From: Microbacterium gallinarum
GTDB taxonomy: Bacteria; Actinomycetota; Actinomycetes; Actinomycetales; Microbacteriaceae
Direction of reading: 5' to 3'
NCBI RefSeq assembly: GCF_014837165.1
Contig: NZ_JACSPM010000002.1
Span: forward strand, 248,001-312,000
Length of the DNA stretch: 64,000 bases
Shown: positions 43,613 to 51,367 of the stretch, one piece after another
How the letters are laid out: every line of letters starts with the position of its first letter
Numbering within the stretch: the stretch's first letter is position 1
The notes under the pieces: generated by a model
Seen by the model: the letters and a program-made list of their open reading frames with translations, nothing else
Told to the model about the DNA's origin: nothing
The model's database searches: none
Program-made: the position numbers and the translations under genes

Positions 43613-44490
43613 CACTCGCTCCATTCGTAGAAACCGCGGCCGGTCTTTCGGCCCAGCTGTCCAGCGGCGACCATGCGCCGCAGCAGTTCGGGGGGCGCGA
43701 ACCGGTCGCCCAGTCGCGCGTGCAGCTCTTCGGCGATGCCGAGGCGCACGTCGAGGCCGACCAGATCGGTCGTGCGCAGGGGGCCGACGGGATGCCGGTA
43801 CCCGAGCTCCATCGCCGCGTCGATGTCGGCCGCGGAGGCGACGCCCTCCTCGACCATGCGGATGGCCTCGAGCCCGAGCGCGAGGCCGAGCCTGCTGGAG
43901 GCGAAGCCCGGGGCATCGCGCACCACGACGGGCGTCTTGCCGATCGCCGCCGCCCAGTCTTTCGCCGCATCGACCACCGCGTCGTCGGTCGCCGACCCGA
44001 CGACGACCTCGACGAGCTGCGACGCCGGCACGGGATTGAAGAAGTGCAGGCCGATGAACCGGCCCGGACGCTCGAGGCCGGCGGCGAGGTCGTCGATCGA
44101 GATGGACGACGTGTTCGTGGCGAGGACGGCGCTCTCGTCGACGACGCGCTCGGCCCGCCCGAGGGCGGCGGCCTTGAGTTCGCGGTCTTCAGGAACGGCC
44201 TCGACCACGAGTCCGCAGCCGGCGAGCGCCGCGGCATCCGTCGCCGTCTCGAGCGCGGCCTCGAGGACCTCGAACGGGCGCGCGGTCGCACCGCGGTCGA
44301 TGCTGCGCCGTACCGCCTCGAGAACGCGAGCGGATGCCGCGCCCGCCGCGTGCTCGTCGCGTTCGACGACGACAACGTCGGCGCCGGCGAGGGCGAACGC
44401 GTGCGCGATGCCCGCCCCCATGCGGCCGCCGCCGATCACGCCGACGCGCGCGGGGACCGGCGTCGTCCCGGGCGAGTCGTGCTCGGTCAT
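43612..44490 (-). CDS. paaH: 3-hydroxyadipyl-CoA dehydrogenase PaaH
   Basis: A 292-residue 3-hydroxyacyl-CoA dehydrogenase. VGVIGGGRMGAGIAHAFALAGADVVVVERD (split, about 16-45) is the NAD-binding fold, TNTSSISIDDLA and GLHFFNPVPASQLVEVV hold the catalytic His, and the C-terminal domain ends GRGFYEW. In this context it should oxidise 3-hydroxyadipyl-CoA for the thiolase PaaJ. It overlaps paaF by four bases and paaZ by one. Confidence 0.93.
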   Translation of the reverse strand: MTEHDSPGTTPVPARVGVIGGGRMGAGIAHAFALAGADVVVVERDEHAAGAASARVLEAVRRSIDRGATARPFEVLEAALETATDAAALAGCGLVVEAVPEDRELKAAALGRAERVVDESAVLATNTSSISIDDLAAGLERPGRFIGLHFFNPVPASQLVEVVVGSATDDAVVDAAKDWAAAIGKTPVVVRDAPGFASSRLGLALGLEAIRMVEEGVASAADIDAAMELGYRHPVGPLRTTDLVGLDVRLGIAEELHARLGDRFAPPELLRRMVAAGQLGRKTGRGFYEWSE

Positions 44491-45224
44491 CGCTTGCGCC
44501 TCTCGAGGAATGCGGTCATGCGTCGCTCCTTCTCGGGGCTCTCGAAGAGCTCGGCCTGCAGCTCGAGCTCGAGCGCGGGATGGGCGTCCGGCGCAGCGGT
44601 GAGCGCCGCCTTGGTGTGGCGCGTCGCGAGAGGGTCGTTGGCCGCGATGCGGTCGGCCATCGCATGTGCTGCGGCCAGCAGCTCGTCGGGCTCATGAAGC
44701 GAGGAGACCACGCCCCAGGCGAGCGCCTCGCCGGCGTCGAGGATGCGGCCGGTGAGCAGCAGCTCGGCGGCGCGCGCCTCTCCCACGATCTGCGGCAGGC
44801 GCCAGGTCGCGCCCGCCGCGGCGATGATGCCGAGCCCGGTCTCAGGGCTGCCGATCTTCAGCCGCGGTGTGCCGATCCGCAGGTCGGCCGCGTACGCGAG
44901 CTCGGCGCCGCCGCCGAGGGCGTAGCCGTCGATCGCCGCGATCACCGGCATCGACAGCGCGCGGATCCGCTGGAACGCGCGGGTGTTGATGCCGCGGCGG
45001 GCATCCGCGGCACGGCGCTCGCGGAGCTGGGCGATGTCGGCGCCCGAGGCGAAGACCCCGTCCGCGCCGATGAGGATGAGCGTGCGCGGCGTCGCCTCGA
45101 GCTGCGCGCACAGCTCGTGCAAGGCGTCGACCATCGCCTGATCGATCGCGTTGCGCACCTCGGGGCGCGCCAGCGTCGCGACGACCCGGTCGTCGGCGCT
45201 CTCGATGCGCAGCGGCTCAGGCAT
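44487..45224 (-). CDS. paaF: 2,3-dehydroadipyl-CoA hydratase, PaaF-like
   Basis: A 245-residue crotonase-fold hydratase. FASGADIAQL and GYALGGGAELAYAADLRIG form the oxyanion hole region, and GSPETGLGIIAAAGATWRL includes a catalytic-type Glu. This pattern and the operon position between paaJ and paaH point to the hydration step giving 3-hydroxyadipyl-CoA. It overlaps paaJ by eight bases. The PaaF/PaaG split between this and the 36319 gene rests on the active-site motifs. Confidence 0.87.
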   Translation of the reverse strand: MPEPLRIESADDRVVATLARPEVRNAIDQAMVDALHELCAQLEATPRTLILIGADGVFASGADIAQLRERRAADARRGINTRAFQRIRALSMPVIAAIDGYALGGGAELAYAADLRIGTPRLKIGSPETGLGIIAAAGATWRLPQIVGEARAAELLLTGRILDAGEALAWGVVSSLHEPDELLAAAHAMADRIAANDPLATRHTKAALTAAPDAHPALELELQAELFESPEKERRMTAFLERRKR

Positions 45225-46407
45225 CCACCCGCTCCACGATCATCGCGGTGCCCTGTCCGACGCCGACGCACATCGTGGCCAGCCCGTACCGCGCGTCCTC
45301 GCGCTCCATCCGGCCGAGCAGGGTCACGAGCAGGCGGCTGCCGCTGGAGCCCAGCGGGTGGCCGAGCGCGATCGCCCCGCCGTCGGCGTTGACGATGGCC
45401 GGGTCCAGCCCGAGCCGCCGCATCGACGCGAGCGACTGCGACGCGAAGGCCTCGTTGAGCTCGACCGCGCCGATGTCGGAGACCGAGAGCCCTGCCTTCG
45501 CGAGCGCCTTCTCGGTCGCGGGCACCGGTCCGAGTCCCATGATCTCGGGCGCGAGGGCCGCGGTAGCCGCGGCGACGACCCGTGCACGCGGGCGCAGCCC
45601 GTGGCGCTCGATCGCCTGCTCGGACGCAACGACGATCGCGGATGCACCGTCATTGAGCGAGCTGGCGTTGCCGGCCGTGACGACCTCACCACCGGCGACC
45701 ACCGGACGCAAGCCGGCCAGGACCTCGAGCGACGTGTCGCGCCGGGGTCCTTCGTCTGTGTCCACATCGCCTGCGCGGGTCGGAACCGCGACGATCTCGT
45801 CGGCGAACCGGCCCGCGTCGATCGCGGCGAGCGCACGCCGGTGGCTGCGCAGGGCGAAGGCGTCGGCATCCGCTCGGGAGATCCCGTCGACGCGGGCGAC
45901 CTCTTCGGCGGTCTCGGGCATCGAGAAGGTGGCCTTGTCGCGGGCCTTCAGGCGCGGGTTGGTGAAGCGCCAGCCGATCGACGTGTCGAACGCCTCTCCG
46001 GGCTTCGCCCAGGCGCGGTCGGGCTTGGCCTGCACCCAGGGCGCGCGGGTCATCGACTCCACGCCCCCGGCGACCAGGGCATCGGCGTCGCCGGCGCGGA
46101 TCGCCTGCGCGGCGAGCGCGATCGCCGACATGCCCGAGGCGCACAGCCGGTTCACGGTGATGCCCGGGACCTCATCGGGGAGCCCCGCGAGCAGCGCGGC
46201 GAGGCGCGCGACGTTGCGGTTGTCTTCGCCGGCCTGGTTCGCCGCGCCCAGGATGACCTCGTCGACAGCTTCACGAGGCAGTCCGGCGCGCGCGACCGCC
46301 TCGCCGACGACGAGTGCGGCGAGATCGTCGGGGCGGACGCCGGCGAGCGCGCCGCCGTAGCGACCGACGGGCGTGCGGACTCCACCGACCAGGTAGGCGT
46401 CGGACAT
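45217..46407 (-). CDS. paaJ: 3-oxoadipyl-CoA thiolase
   Basis: A 396-residue thiolase giving acetyl-CoA and succinyl-CoA in the last steps. The active-site Cys is in NRLCASGMSAI (about 88-98), with NEAFASQSLA, GGAIALGHPLGSSGSR and CVGVGQGTA supplying the other catalytic residues. ATG 46405-46407 is chosen because GGAGGG is six bases upstream; an ATG two codons earlier abuts that site. It is the first gene of paaJFHZI and is divergent from paaR with a shared operator. Confidence 0.93.
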   Translation of the reverse strand: MSDAYLVGGVRTPVGRYGGALAGVRPDDLAALVVGEAVARAGLPREAVDEVILGAANQAGEDNRNVARLAALLAGLPDEVPGITVNRLCASGMSAIALAAQAIRAGDADALVAGGVESMTRAPWVQAKPDRAWAKPGEAFDTSIGWRFTNPRLKARDKATFSMPETAEEVARVDGISRADADAFALRSHRRALAAIDAGRFADEIVAVPTRAGDVDTDEGPRRDTSLEVLAGLRPVVAGGEVVTAGNASSLNDGASAIVVASEQAIERHGLRPRARVVAAATAALAPEIMGLGPVPATEKALAKAGLSVSDIGAVELNEAFASQSLASMRRLGLDPAIVNADGGAIALGHPLGSSGSRLLVTLLGRMEREDARYGLATMCVGVGQGTAMIVERVDA

Positions 46408-46454
46408 CGTCATCCCTCCGCGGCCGCATCGGCGCGGCACCGGTACAGATGATA

Positions 46455-46472
46455 CCTAACCGATCGTTCAGT
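46455..46472. promoter_or_regulatory. PaaR-like operator between paaJ and paaR
   Basis: CCTAACCGATCGTTCAGT is centred in the 94-base divergent gap, matching the site in front of paaA in 13 of 18 positions and sharing TCGTTCAGTA with it. It would let one TetR dimer control both genes. Confidence 0.68.
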
Positions 46473-46501
46473 AATCCAATCCCGCGTGCGACACTGGAGC
46501 A

Positions 46502-47122
46502 ATGCCCGCCCTCGACGTCGACTCAGCGAACAGCGCACCCCCGCGCCGCGGTCGTCCCGGCTACGACCGTGCGCAGGTGCTGGAGATCGCGGTCGCCCTC
46601 TTCAACGAGCAGGGGTACGACGCGACCTCGGTCGCCGATCTCGCGACCCGACTGGGCCTGACGAAGTCGGCGCTGTACCACCACTTCGATTCGAAGGAGC
46701 AGCTGCTCGCGCTCGCCCTCGACGAGGCGCTGAGCGGGCTCGAGGGCGTGCTCGACGAGCCCGCCGCCGAGCAGGGGTCCGCCGCCGAGCGGCTGGACGC
46801 GGTGCTGCGCGGCGCCGTGCGGGTGCTCGTCGACCGGCTCCCCTACGTGACACTGCTGCTGCGGGTACGCGGCAACAGCGACGTCGAGCGCGCCGCCCTG
46901 GAACGTCGACGGGCGTTCGACCACCGCGTGACCGCGCTCGTCGAGGGGGCGCAGGCCGCCGGCCAGGTGCGCGACGACATCGACGGCCCGGTCGCGACGC
47001 GCCTCATCTTCGGCATGGTCAACTCCCTCGTGGAGTGGTACCGCCCCGGCGGTCCGGTCGACAGCGCACGCCTGGCGCACGACGTCGTGGCGGTCGCGCT
47101 CGACGGCATGCGCACGCGCTGA
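46502..47122 (+). CDS. paaR: TetR family regulator, probable PaaR
   Basis: A 206-residue repressor. GRPGYDRAQVLEIAVALFNEQGYDATSVADLATRLGLTKSALYHHF (split, about 17-62) is the TetR helix-turn-helix, and the C-terminal ligand domain includes WYRPGG near residue 180, typical of PaaR and KstR2-like groups. It is divergent from paaJ, and the two matching operators support control by phenylacetyl-CoA or a related CoA ester. That effector is known for PaaR in other bacteria and is inferred here. Confidence 0.88.
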   Translation: MPALDVDSANSAPPRRGRPGYDRAQVLEIAVALFNEQGYDATSVADLATRLGLTKSALYHHFDSKEQLLALALDEALSGLEGVLDEPAAEQGSAAERLDAVLRGAVRVLVDRLPYVTLLLRVRGNSDVERAALERRRAFDHRVTALVEGAQAAGQVRDDIDGPVATRLIFGMVNSLVEWYRPGGPVDSARLAHDVVAVALDGMRTR

Positions 47123-47312
47123 GCCGCGGCATCCGACTCACTCGACCTGGCGCCTCAACCGCGCCGAACTGCGCGCCCTGCGCCTCGCAAAACGCACATC
47201 GCCGCGGTCGAGGGCACGGGCCGCGAACTCAACCGTGCCGATCTGCGTCTGCTGACCCGCTGAACCGCGCTTCGCCGCGGTTGGGCGGAGAGGCGACCCA
47301 CCGCCACACCAC

Positions 47313-47433
47313 TGCTCACCTGTCACGAAACGCCGGGCGAGGCGGCGAGTCGTGACAGGTGAGCGGAACGGGTTCTGCTCACCTGTCACGAAACGCCGGG
47401 CGAGGCGGCGAGTCGTGACAGGTGAGCGGAACG
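47313..47433. repeat. Two tandem copies of a CTCACCTGTC hairpin element
   Basis: Copies at 47313-47370 and 47376-47433 are identical over 58 bases. Each is a hairpin with perfect 15 bp arms (GCTCACCTGTCACGA and TCGTGACAGGTGAGC) and a 21-base loop. A diverged third copy with 16 bp arms lies at 54158-54218. Confidence 0.85.
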
Positions 47434-47494
47434 CGTCGACACCGAGGGCCTCGGAGTCCTCGGGGTCGGCTCGCCTCTGCCCGCGTGAGACGAC

Positions 47495-47544
47495 GGATGC
47501 CGCGGCCCGAACCCCCCGTCGCGAGGGGCCGGGCCGCGGCATCC
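47495..47544. terminator. Terminator downstream of the MHS transporter and paaR
   Basis: A perfect 14 bp stem GGATGCCGCGGCCC/GGGCCGCGGCATCC, extended by an inner C/G-rich pairing, lies 14 bases after the transporter stop in the convergent gap. Confidence 0.8.
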
Positions 47545-47557
47545 GGTCAGACAGTCC

Positions 47558-48940
47558 TCAGGCGTGCGAGAGCCCGTAGATCGGGCTCTTCGCCTGCTCC
47601 TCCTCGTGGTCCGGGCCCAGCGGGATGCCGGACCGGTCACGCAGCAGCAGCGTCGCGATGAGGCCCACGATCGTCATGCCCGCGAGGTACCAGGTGACCG
47701 AGACGGTGGATCCCGTCGCCTGCACCAGTGCCTGCGCGATGGTGGGCGCGAACGCACCGCCGACGATCGCGCCGATCGCGTACGAGATCGAGACGCCCGA
47801 GAAGCGGATGGATGCCGGGAACAGCTCGCTGTACAGCGCCGCCTGCGGTCCGTAGGTGAAGCCGAGGCCGATCGTCAGGACCGCGAGACCCAGGAACAGC
47901 AGGCCGACGTTCGCGGTGTTGACGAGCGGGAAGAGCAGGAAGACGCCCGCCAGCTGCAGGATCCAGCCGATGATGTACGTCGTGCGGCGGCCGATCCGGT
48001 CGCTGATCCACCCCGCGATGAAGGTCGCGATCAGCCAGGTGACGGCCGAGCCGGTCACGGCCCACAGCACGGGGGCGGTGGCGAGGGCGACGGGCCCCTC
48101 GGGATCGGTGGCGTACCGCTGGATGTAGCCGCCGGTGGTCATGTAGCCGACCGCGTTGTTGCCGGCGAAGACGAGCGCGGCGATGATCACGAGCAGCGTG
48201 TGCTTCTTGAACAGCTGCACGATCGGCATCTGCGCCTTCTCCTTGCGCTCGGCGAGCTCGGCGAACACCGGGCTCTCCTCCACGCGACGGCGCACGTAGT
48301 AGCCGACGAGGATCAGCACGACGCTCAGGAGGAACGGGATGCGCCATCCCCACTCCTTGAACCACTCGTCGCCCGGCAGAGCGACCAGGGCCATGACGGC
48401 CGATGCCAGCAGCAGACCGATCGGCACGCCCACCTGCGGCGACGCGCCGAAGATCCCGCGTCGGGCCTTCGGGGCGTGCTCGACGGCCATGAGCACCGCT
48501 CCGCCCCACTCGCCGCCGGCCGAGATGCCCTGCAGCACGCGCAGGAGGATCAGCAGGATGGGGGCGGCGATGCCGATCGCGGCGTACGTGGGCAGCAGGC
48601 CGACGAGCGTGGTGGCCGCGCCCATGAGGATCAGCGTCCACATCAGGACGACCTTGCGGCCGTACTTGTCGCCGAAGTGCCCGGCCAGGAATGCGCCGAG
48701 CGGACGGAAGAGGAAGCTGATTCCCACCGTGATGAACGAGAGGATCTGCGCGAACCCTTCGCCCGCCGGGGCGAAGAAGAGCTCGGCGAAGACGAGACCG
48801 GCCGCGAACGCGTAGATGAAGAAGTCGTACCACTCGACCGTGGTTCCGACGACGGTCGCGAAGACGACCCGGCGGCGATCCGCCGAGCTCGCAATGGTTC
48901 CGGTGGGCGTGAACCCTGCTCCGGATGGGGGTGTGCTCAT
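47558..48940 (-). CDS. MHS family MFS metabolite:H+ symporter
   Basis: A 460-residue transporter with 12 helices of the metabolite:proton symporter group (shikimate, proline/betaine and aromatic acid carriers). VVGTTVEWYDFFIYAFAAGLVF (about 30-51), FRPLGAFLAGHFGDKYGRK (about 78-96) and RVLQGISAGGEWGGAVLM are family hallmarks. It is divergent from the hpaG fusion with a shared palindrome at 49017-49028, so uptake of 4-hydroxyphenylacetate or homoprotocatechuate is the natural guess. It differs from the E. coli HpaX-type carrier. Confidence 0.88.
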   Translation of the reverse strand: MSTPPSGAGFTPTGTIASSADRRRVVFATVVGTTVEWYDFFIYAFAAGLVFAELFFAPAGEGFAQILSFITVGISFLFRPLGAFLAGHFGDKYGRKVVLMWTLILMGAATTLVGLLPTYAAIGIAAPILLILLRVLQGISAGGEWGGAVLMAVEHAPKARRGIFGASPQVGVPIGLLLASAVMALVALPGDEWFKEWGWRIPFLLSVVLILVGYYVRRRVEESPVFAELAERKEKAQMPIVQLFKKHTLLVIIAALVFAGNNAVGYMTTGGYIQRYATDPEGPVALATAPVLWAVTGSAVTWLIATFIAGWISDRIGRRTTYIIGWILQLAGVFLLFPLVNTANVGLLFLGLAVLTIGLGFTYGPQAALYSELFPASIRFSGVSISYAIGAIVGGAFAPTIAQALVQATGSTVSVTWYLAGMTIVGLIATLLLRDRSGIPLGPDHEEEQAKSPIYGLSHA

Positions 48941-49016
48941 GAGCTGACTCCTGTGTCTGTACTGACGACTTCGTCACCGGCGCTGGTTCCGTGGAGGTGT
49001 TGCCGGATGCCGACCT

Positions 49017-49028
49017 ATCGTATACGAT
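49017..49028. promoter_or_regulatory. Probable GntR operator of the hpa genes
   Basis: ATCGTATACGAT is a perfect 12 bp palindrome in the 121-base divergent gap between the MHS transporter and hpaG. It fits the T-n-GT-n-AC-n-A form of FCD-type GntR sites; the GntR gene is the second in the operon. Confidence 0.65.
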
Positions 49029-49061
49029 TTCGGATACGACGCAAGAGTGAGGACGCTCCCG

Positions 49062-50618
49062 ATGCAGGAAAGCACAGCGGATGCCGCATCCGACGCCCGT
49101 TTCCGGGCATTGCCGACCCGGCCCGGCAAGATCGTCGCCATCCACCTGAGCTATGCCTCGCGCGCCGACCAACGGGGTCGTCGGCCGCAGCATCCCTCCT
49201 ATTTCTTCAAGCCCTCCAGCTCGGTCGCCCCGTCCGGAGCGACGATCGAGCGTCCCGCCGGCACCGAGCTCCTCGCCTTCGAGGGCGAGATCGCGCTCGT
49301 GATCGACACGCCCGCCCGCCGGGTCAGCCTGGCGGAGGCCTGGAGCCACGTCGGGTGGGTCACCGCCGCCAACGACTTCGGCCTCTACGACCTGCGGGCG
49401 AACGACAAGGGCTCGAACGTCCGCTCGAAGGGCGGCGACGGCTACACGCCGATCGGCCCTGGACTCATCGACGCCCGCACGATCGACCCGACCGCCCTGC
49501 GGGTGCGCACCTGGCTCAACGGCGAGATCGCCCAGGACGACTCGTCCGCCGGCATGATCTTCCCCCTCGCCCAGCTCGTGGCCGACCTGTCGCAGCATTT
49601 CACGCTCGAGCCGGGCGACGTGATCCTCACGGGCACGCCCGCGGGCTCGTCGGTCGCCGTCCCCGGCGACGTCGTCGAGGTCGAGGTCGACGTGCCCGGC
49701 GGCCCGTCGTCCGGCCGCCTGGTGACCACGGTCGCGCAGGGCGCGGCGGGGTTCGACGGCGACCTCGGGTCACTCCCCGCGGTCGACGACGTGCAGCGCA
49801 CCGAGGCGTGGGGCTCGCGCGAGGCCGCCGGCCTTCCCGCGGACGCCTCCGGCTCAGGAGAGCAGTCGACCACAGGGGGTTCTGACGCCGAGTCTCCCGT
49901 CTCCGCCGGATCCCCGGCTCTGAGCAGCGAACTGCGCGCGAAGCTCGAGTCCGTGCCCGTCGCGGGTCTGTCGGGCCAGCTGCGCAAGCGTGGCCTGAAC
50001 AACGTGCACATCGACGGCGTCCGGCCGCTGCATCCCGAAGCCAAGCTCGTCGGCACAGCCCGCACGCTCCGCTTCGTCCCGAACCGCGAAGACCTCTTCA
50101 CGAGCCACGGCGGCGGCTACAACGCCCAGAAGCGCGCGTTCGACGCGGTCGGCGAGGGAGAGGTCATCGTCATCGAGGCGCGCGGCGAAGCCGGATCGGG
50201 AACGCTCGGCGACGTGCTCGCGATCCGCGCCCACGCGCGTGGTGCGGCCGGCATCGTGACCGACGGCGGCGTCCGCGACGCGGCCGCCGTGACCGCGGTC
50301 GGCCTTCCGATCTTCACCGTCGGCGCGCACCCCGCCGTCCTCGGCCGCAAGCACGTGCCGTGGGACGTCGATGCCACGATCGCGTGCGGCGGTGCCACCG
50401 TGCAGCCCGGCGATGTGATCGTCGGCGACGCGGACGGCGTCATCGTGATCCCGGCGGGCATCGTCGAGGAGGTCGTCGACGCGGCCATCGCGCAGGAGGA
50501 CGAGGATGCCTGGATCGCGCAGCGCGTGGCCGAAGGGCATCCGGTCGACGGTCTGTTCCCCCTGAACGCCGAGTGGCGCGCGCGCTACGACGCCGACCGC
50601 AAGGGGAAGGCCACATGA
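49062..50618 (+). CDS. hpaG: Fused HpaG-type FAH domain and RraA-like domain
   Basis: A 518-residue fusion. Residues about 22-235 are a fumarylacetoacetate hydrolase fold (FEGEIALVID at 73-82, YDLRANDKGS at 109-118, GDVILTGTPAG at 185-195). Residues 240-290 are a Ser/Gly/Ala linker. Residues about 295-500 are RraA-like (GDVLAIRAHARGAAGIVTDG, then VRD at 404-406). Classical HpaG joins two FAH domains that decarboxylate OPET and isomerise the product; here the second is replaced. The acid that follows RD by three residues in RraA-type aldolases is Ala here. ATG 49062 is chosen over GTG 49047. Confidence 0.85.
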   Translation: MQESTADAASDARFRALPTRPGKIVAIHLSYASRADQRGRRPQHPSYFFKPSSSVAPSGATIERPAGTELLAFEGEIALVIDTPARRVSLAEAWSHVGWVTAANDFGLYDLRANDKGSNVRSKGGDGYTPIGPGLIDARTIDPTALRVRTWLNGEIAQDDSSAGMIFPLAQLVADLSQHFTLEPGDVILTGTPAGSSVAVPGDVVEVEVDVPGGPSSGRLVTTVAQGAAGFDGDLGSLPAVDDVQRTEAWGSREAAGLPADASGSGEQSTTGGSDAESPVSAGSPALSSELRAKLESVPVAGLSGQLRKRGLNNVHIDGVRPLHPEAKLVGTARTLRFVPNREDLFTSHGGGYNAQKRAFDAVGEGEVIVIEARGEAGSGTLGDVLAIRAHARGAAGIVTDGGVRDAAAVTAVGLPIFTVGAHPAVLGRKHVPWDVDATIACGGATVQPGDVIVGDADGVIVIPAGIVEEVVDAAIAQEDEDAWIAQRVAEGHPVDGLFPLNAEWRARYDADRKGKAT

Positions 50619-51313
50619 GCACCGAGACGCAGGGCACCCAGGCGGCGCAGAGCAAGTCGCAGCGGGCGTACACCTGGATCAAGGAGCGCATCTCCCAGCA
50701 GGAGTTCACCCCCGGCTACCGCCTCGTGCTCAGCTCGCTCGCCGACGACCTGCAGATGAGCGTCGTGCCGGTGCGGGAGGCCGTCCGGCAGCTCGAGGCC
50801 GAGGGCCTGGTGACCTTCGAGCGCAACGTGGGCGCGCGGGTGTCGATGGTCGACGACTCGCAGTACCGCTTCAGCATGCAGGCGCTGTCGATCCTCGAGG
50901 GCGCCGCGACGGCGCTGTCGGCCCGCGCGCTCACCGCCGACGACATCCGGCACGCGCGCGCCGTGAACGAGCAGATGATCGAGACGCTGCAGCATTTCGA
51001 TCCGCGCCGCTTCACGGCGCTCAACCAGGAGTTCCACTCGGCGCTGTTCACCAAGTGCGCGAACCCCCGCATGCTCGAGCTCGTCAACGCGGAGTGGGCC
51101 AAGCTCGGCCACCTGCGCGAGTCGACCTTCAGCTTCGTCCCGGGCCGCGCGCAGGAGTCGGTGCGCGAGCACGAGAACATCCTCGCGCTCATCGAAGCCG
51201 GCGCCCCGCTGGGCGAGATCGAGAAGGCGGCCCGCCGTCATCGCTCGGCCACGCTCGACGCCTACATGATCCACGAGCACCCCGACGAGGCCCTCAGCCT
51301 CCCCGCTTTCTGA
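50615..51313 (+). CDS. GntR family (FCD) regulator of the hpa genes
   Basis: A 232-residue regulator. An N-terminal GntR winged helix (AYTWIKERISQQEFTPGYRLVLSSLADDLQMSVVPVREAVRQLEAEGL, split across about 18-65) is followed by an all-helical FCD effector domain with LNQEFHSALF and HENILALIEAG, whose His residues commonly bind metal. The ATG overlaps the hpaG stop by four bases. The likely operators are the palindrome at 49017-49028 and perhaps the match at 31264-31274. A terminator-like hairpin follows at 51318. Confidence 0.9.
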   Translation: MSTETQGTQAAQSKSQRAYTWIKERISQQEFTPGYRLVLSSLADDLQMSVVPVREAVRQLEAEGLVTFERNVGARVSMVDDSQYRFSMQALSILEGAATALSARALTADDIRHARAVNEQMIETLQHFDPRRFTALNQEFHSALFTKCANPRMLELVNAEWAKLGHLRESTFSFVPGRAQESVREHENILALIEAGAPLGEIEKAARRHRSATLDAYMIHEHPDEALSLPAF

Positions 51314-51317
51314 CCCG

Positions 51318-51341
51318 AGGGCGCACACCCCACTGCGCCCT
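51318..51341 (+). terminator. Hairpin between gntR and hpaE
   Basis: An 8 bp stem AGGGCGCA/TGCGCCCT with an 8-base loop is followed by TTCC. It may attenuate readthrough into hpaE, which has its own strong ribosome binding site. Confidence 0.55.
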
Positions 51342-51367
51342 TTCCGACCTCCACGAAGGAGAAGCAG

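Larger units (their letters stand above)
47123..47557. other. 435-base non-coding region with repeats, no gene seen
   Basis: It holds, in order: two copies of a CTCAACCGnGCCGAnCTGCG sequence (47154 and 47228) that look like decayed coding DNA in different frames, the tandem CTCACCTGTC hairpins at 47313-47433, and a strong terminator at 47495-47544. No intact reading frame with a ribosome binding site is visible. Confidence 0.7.

Noticed and set aside
47313..47433. Possible CRISPR array or attachment site
   Set aside because: There are only two copies, each itself a hairpin, with a 5-base gap and no spacers or cas genes nearby.
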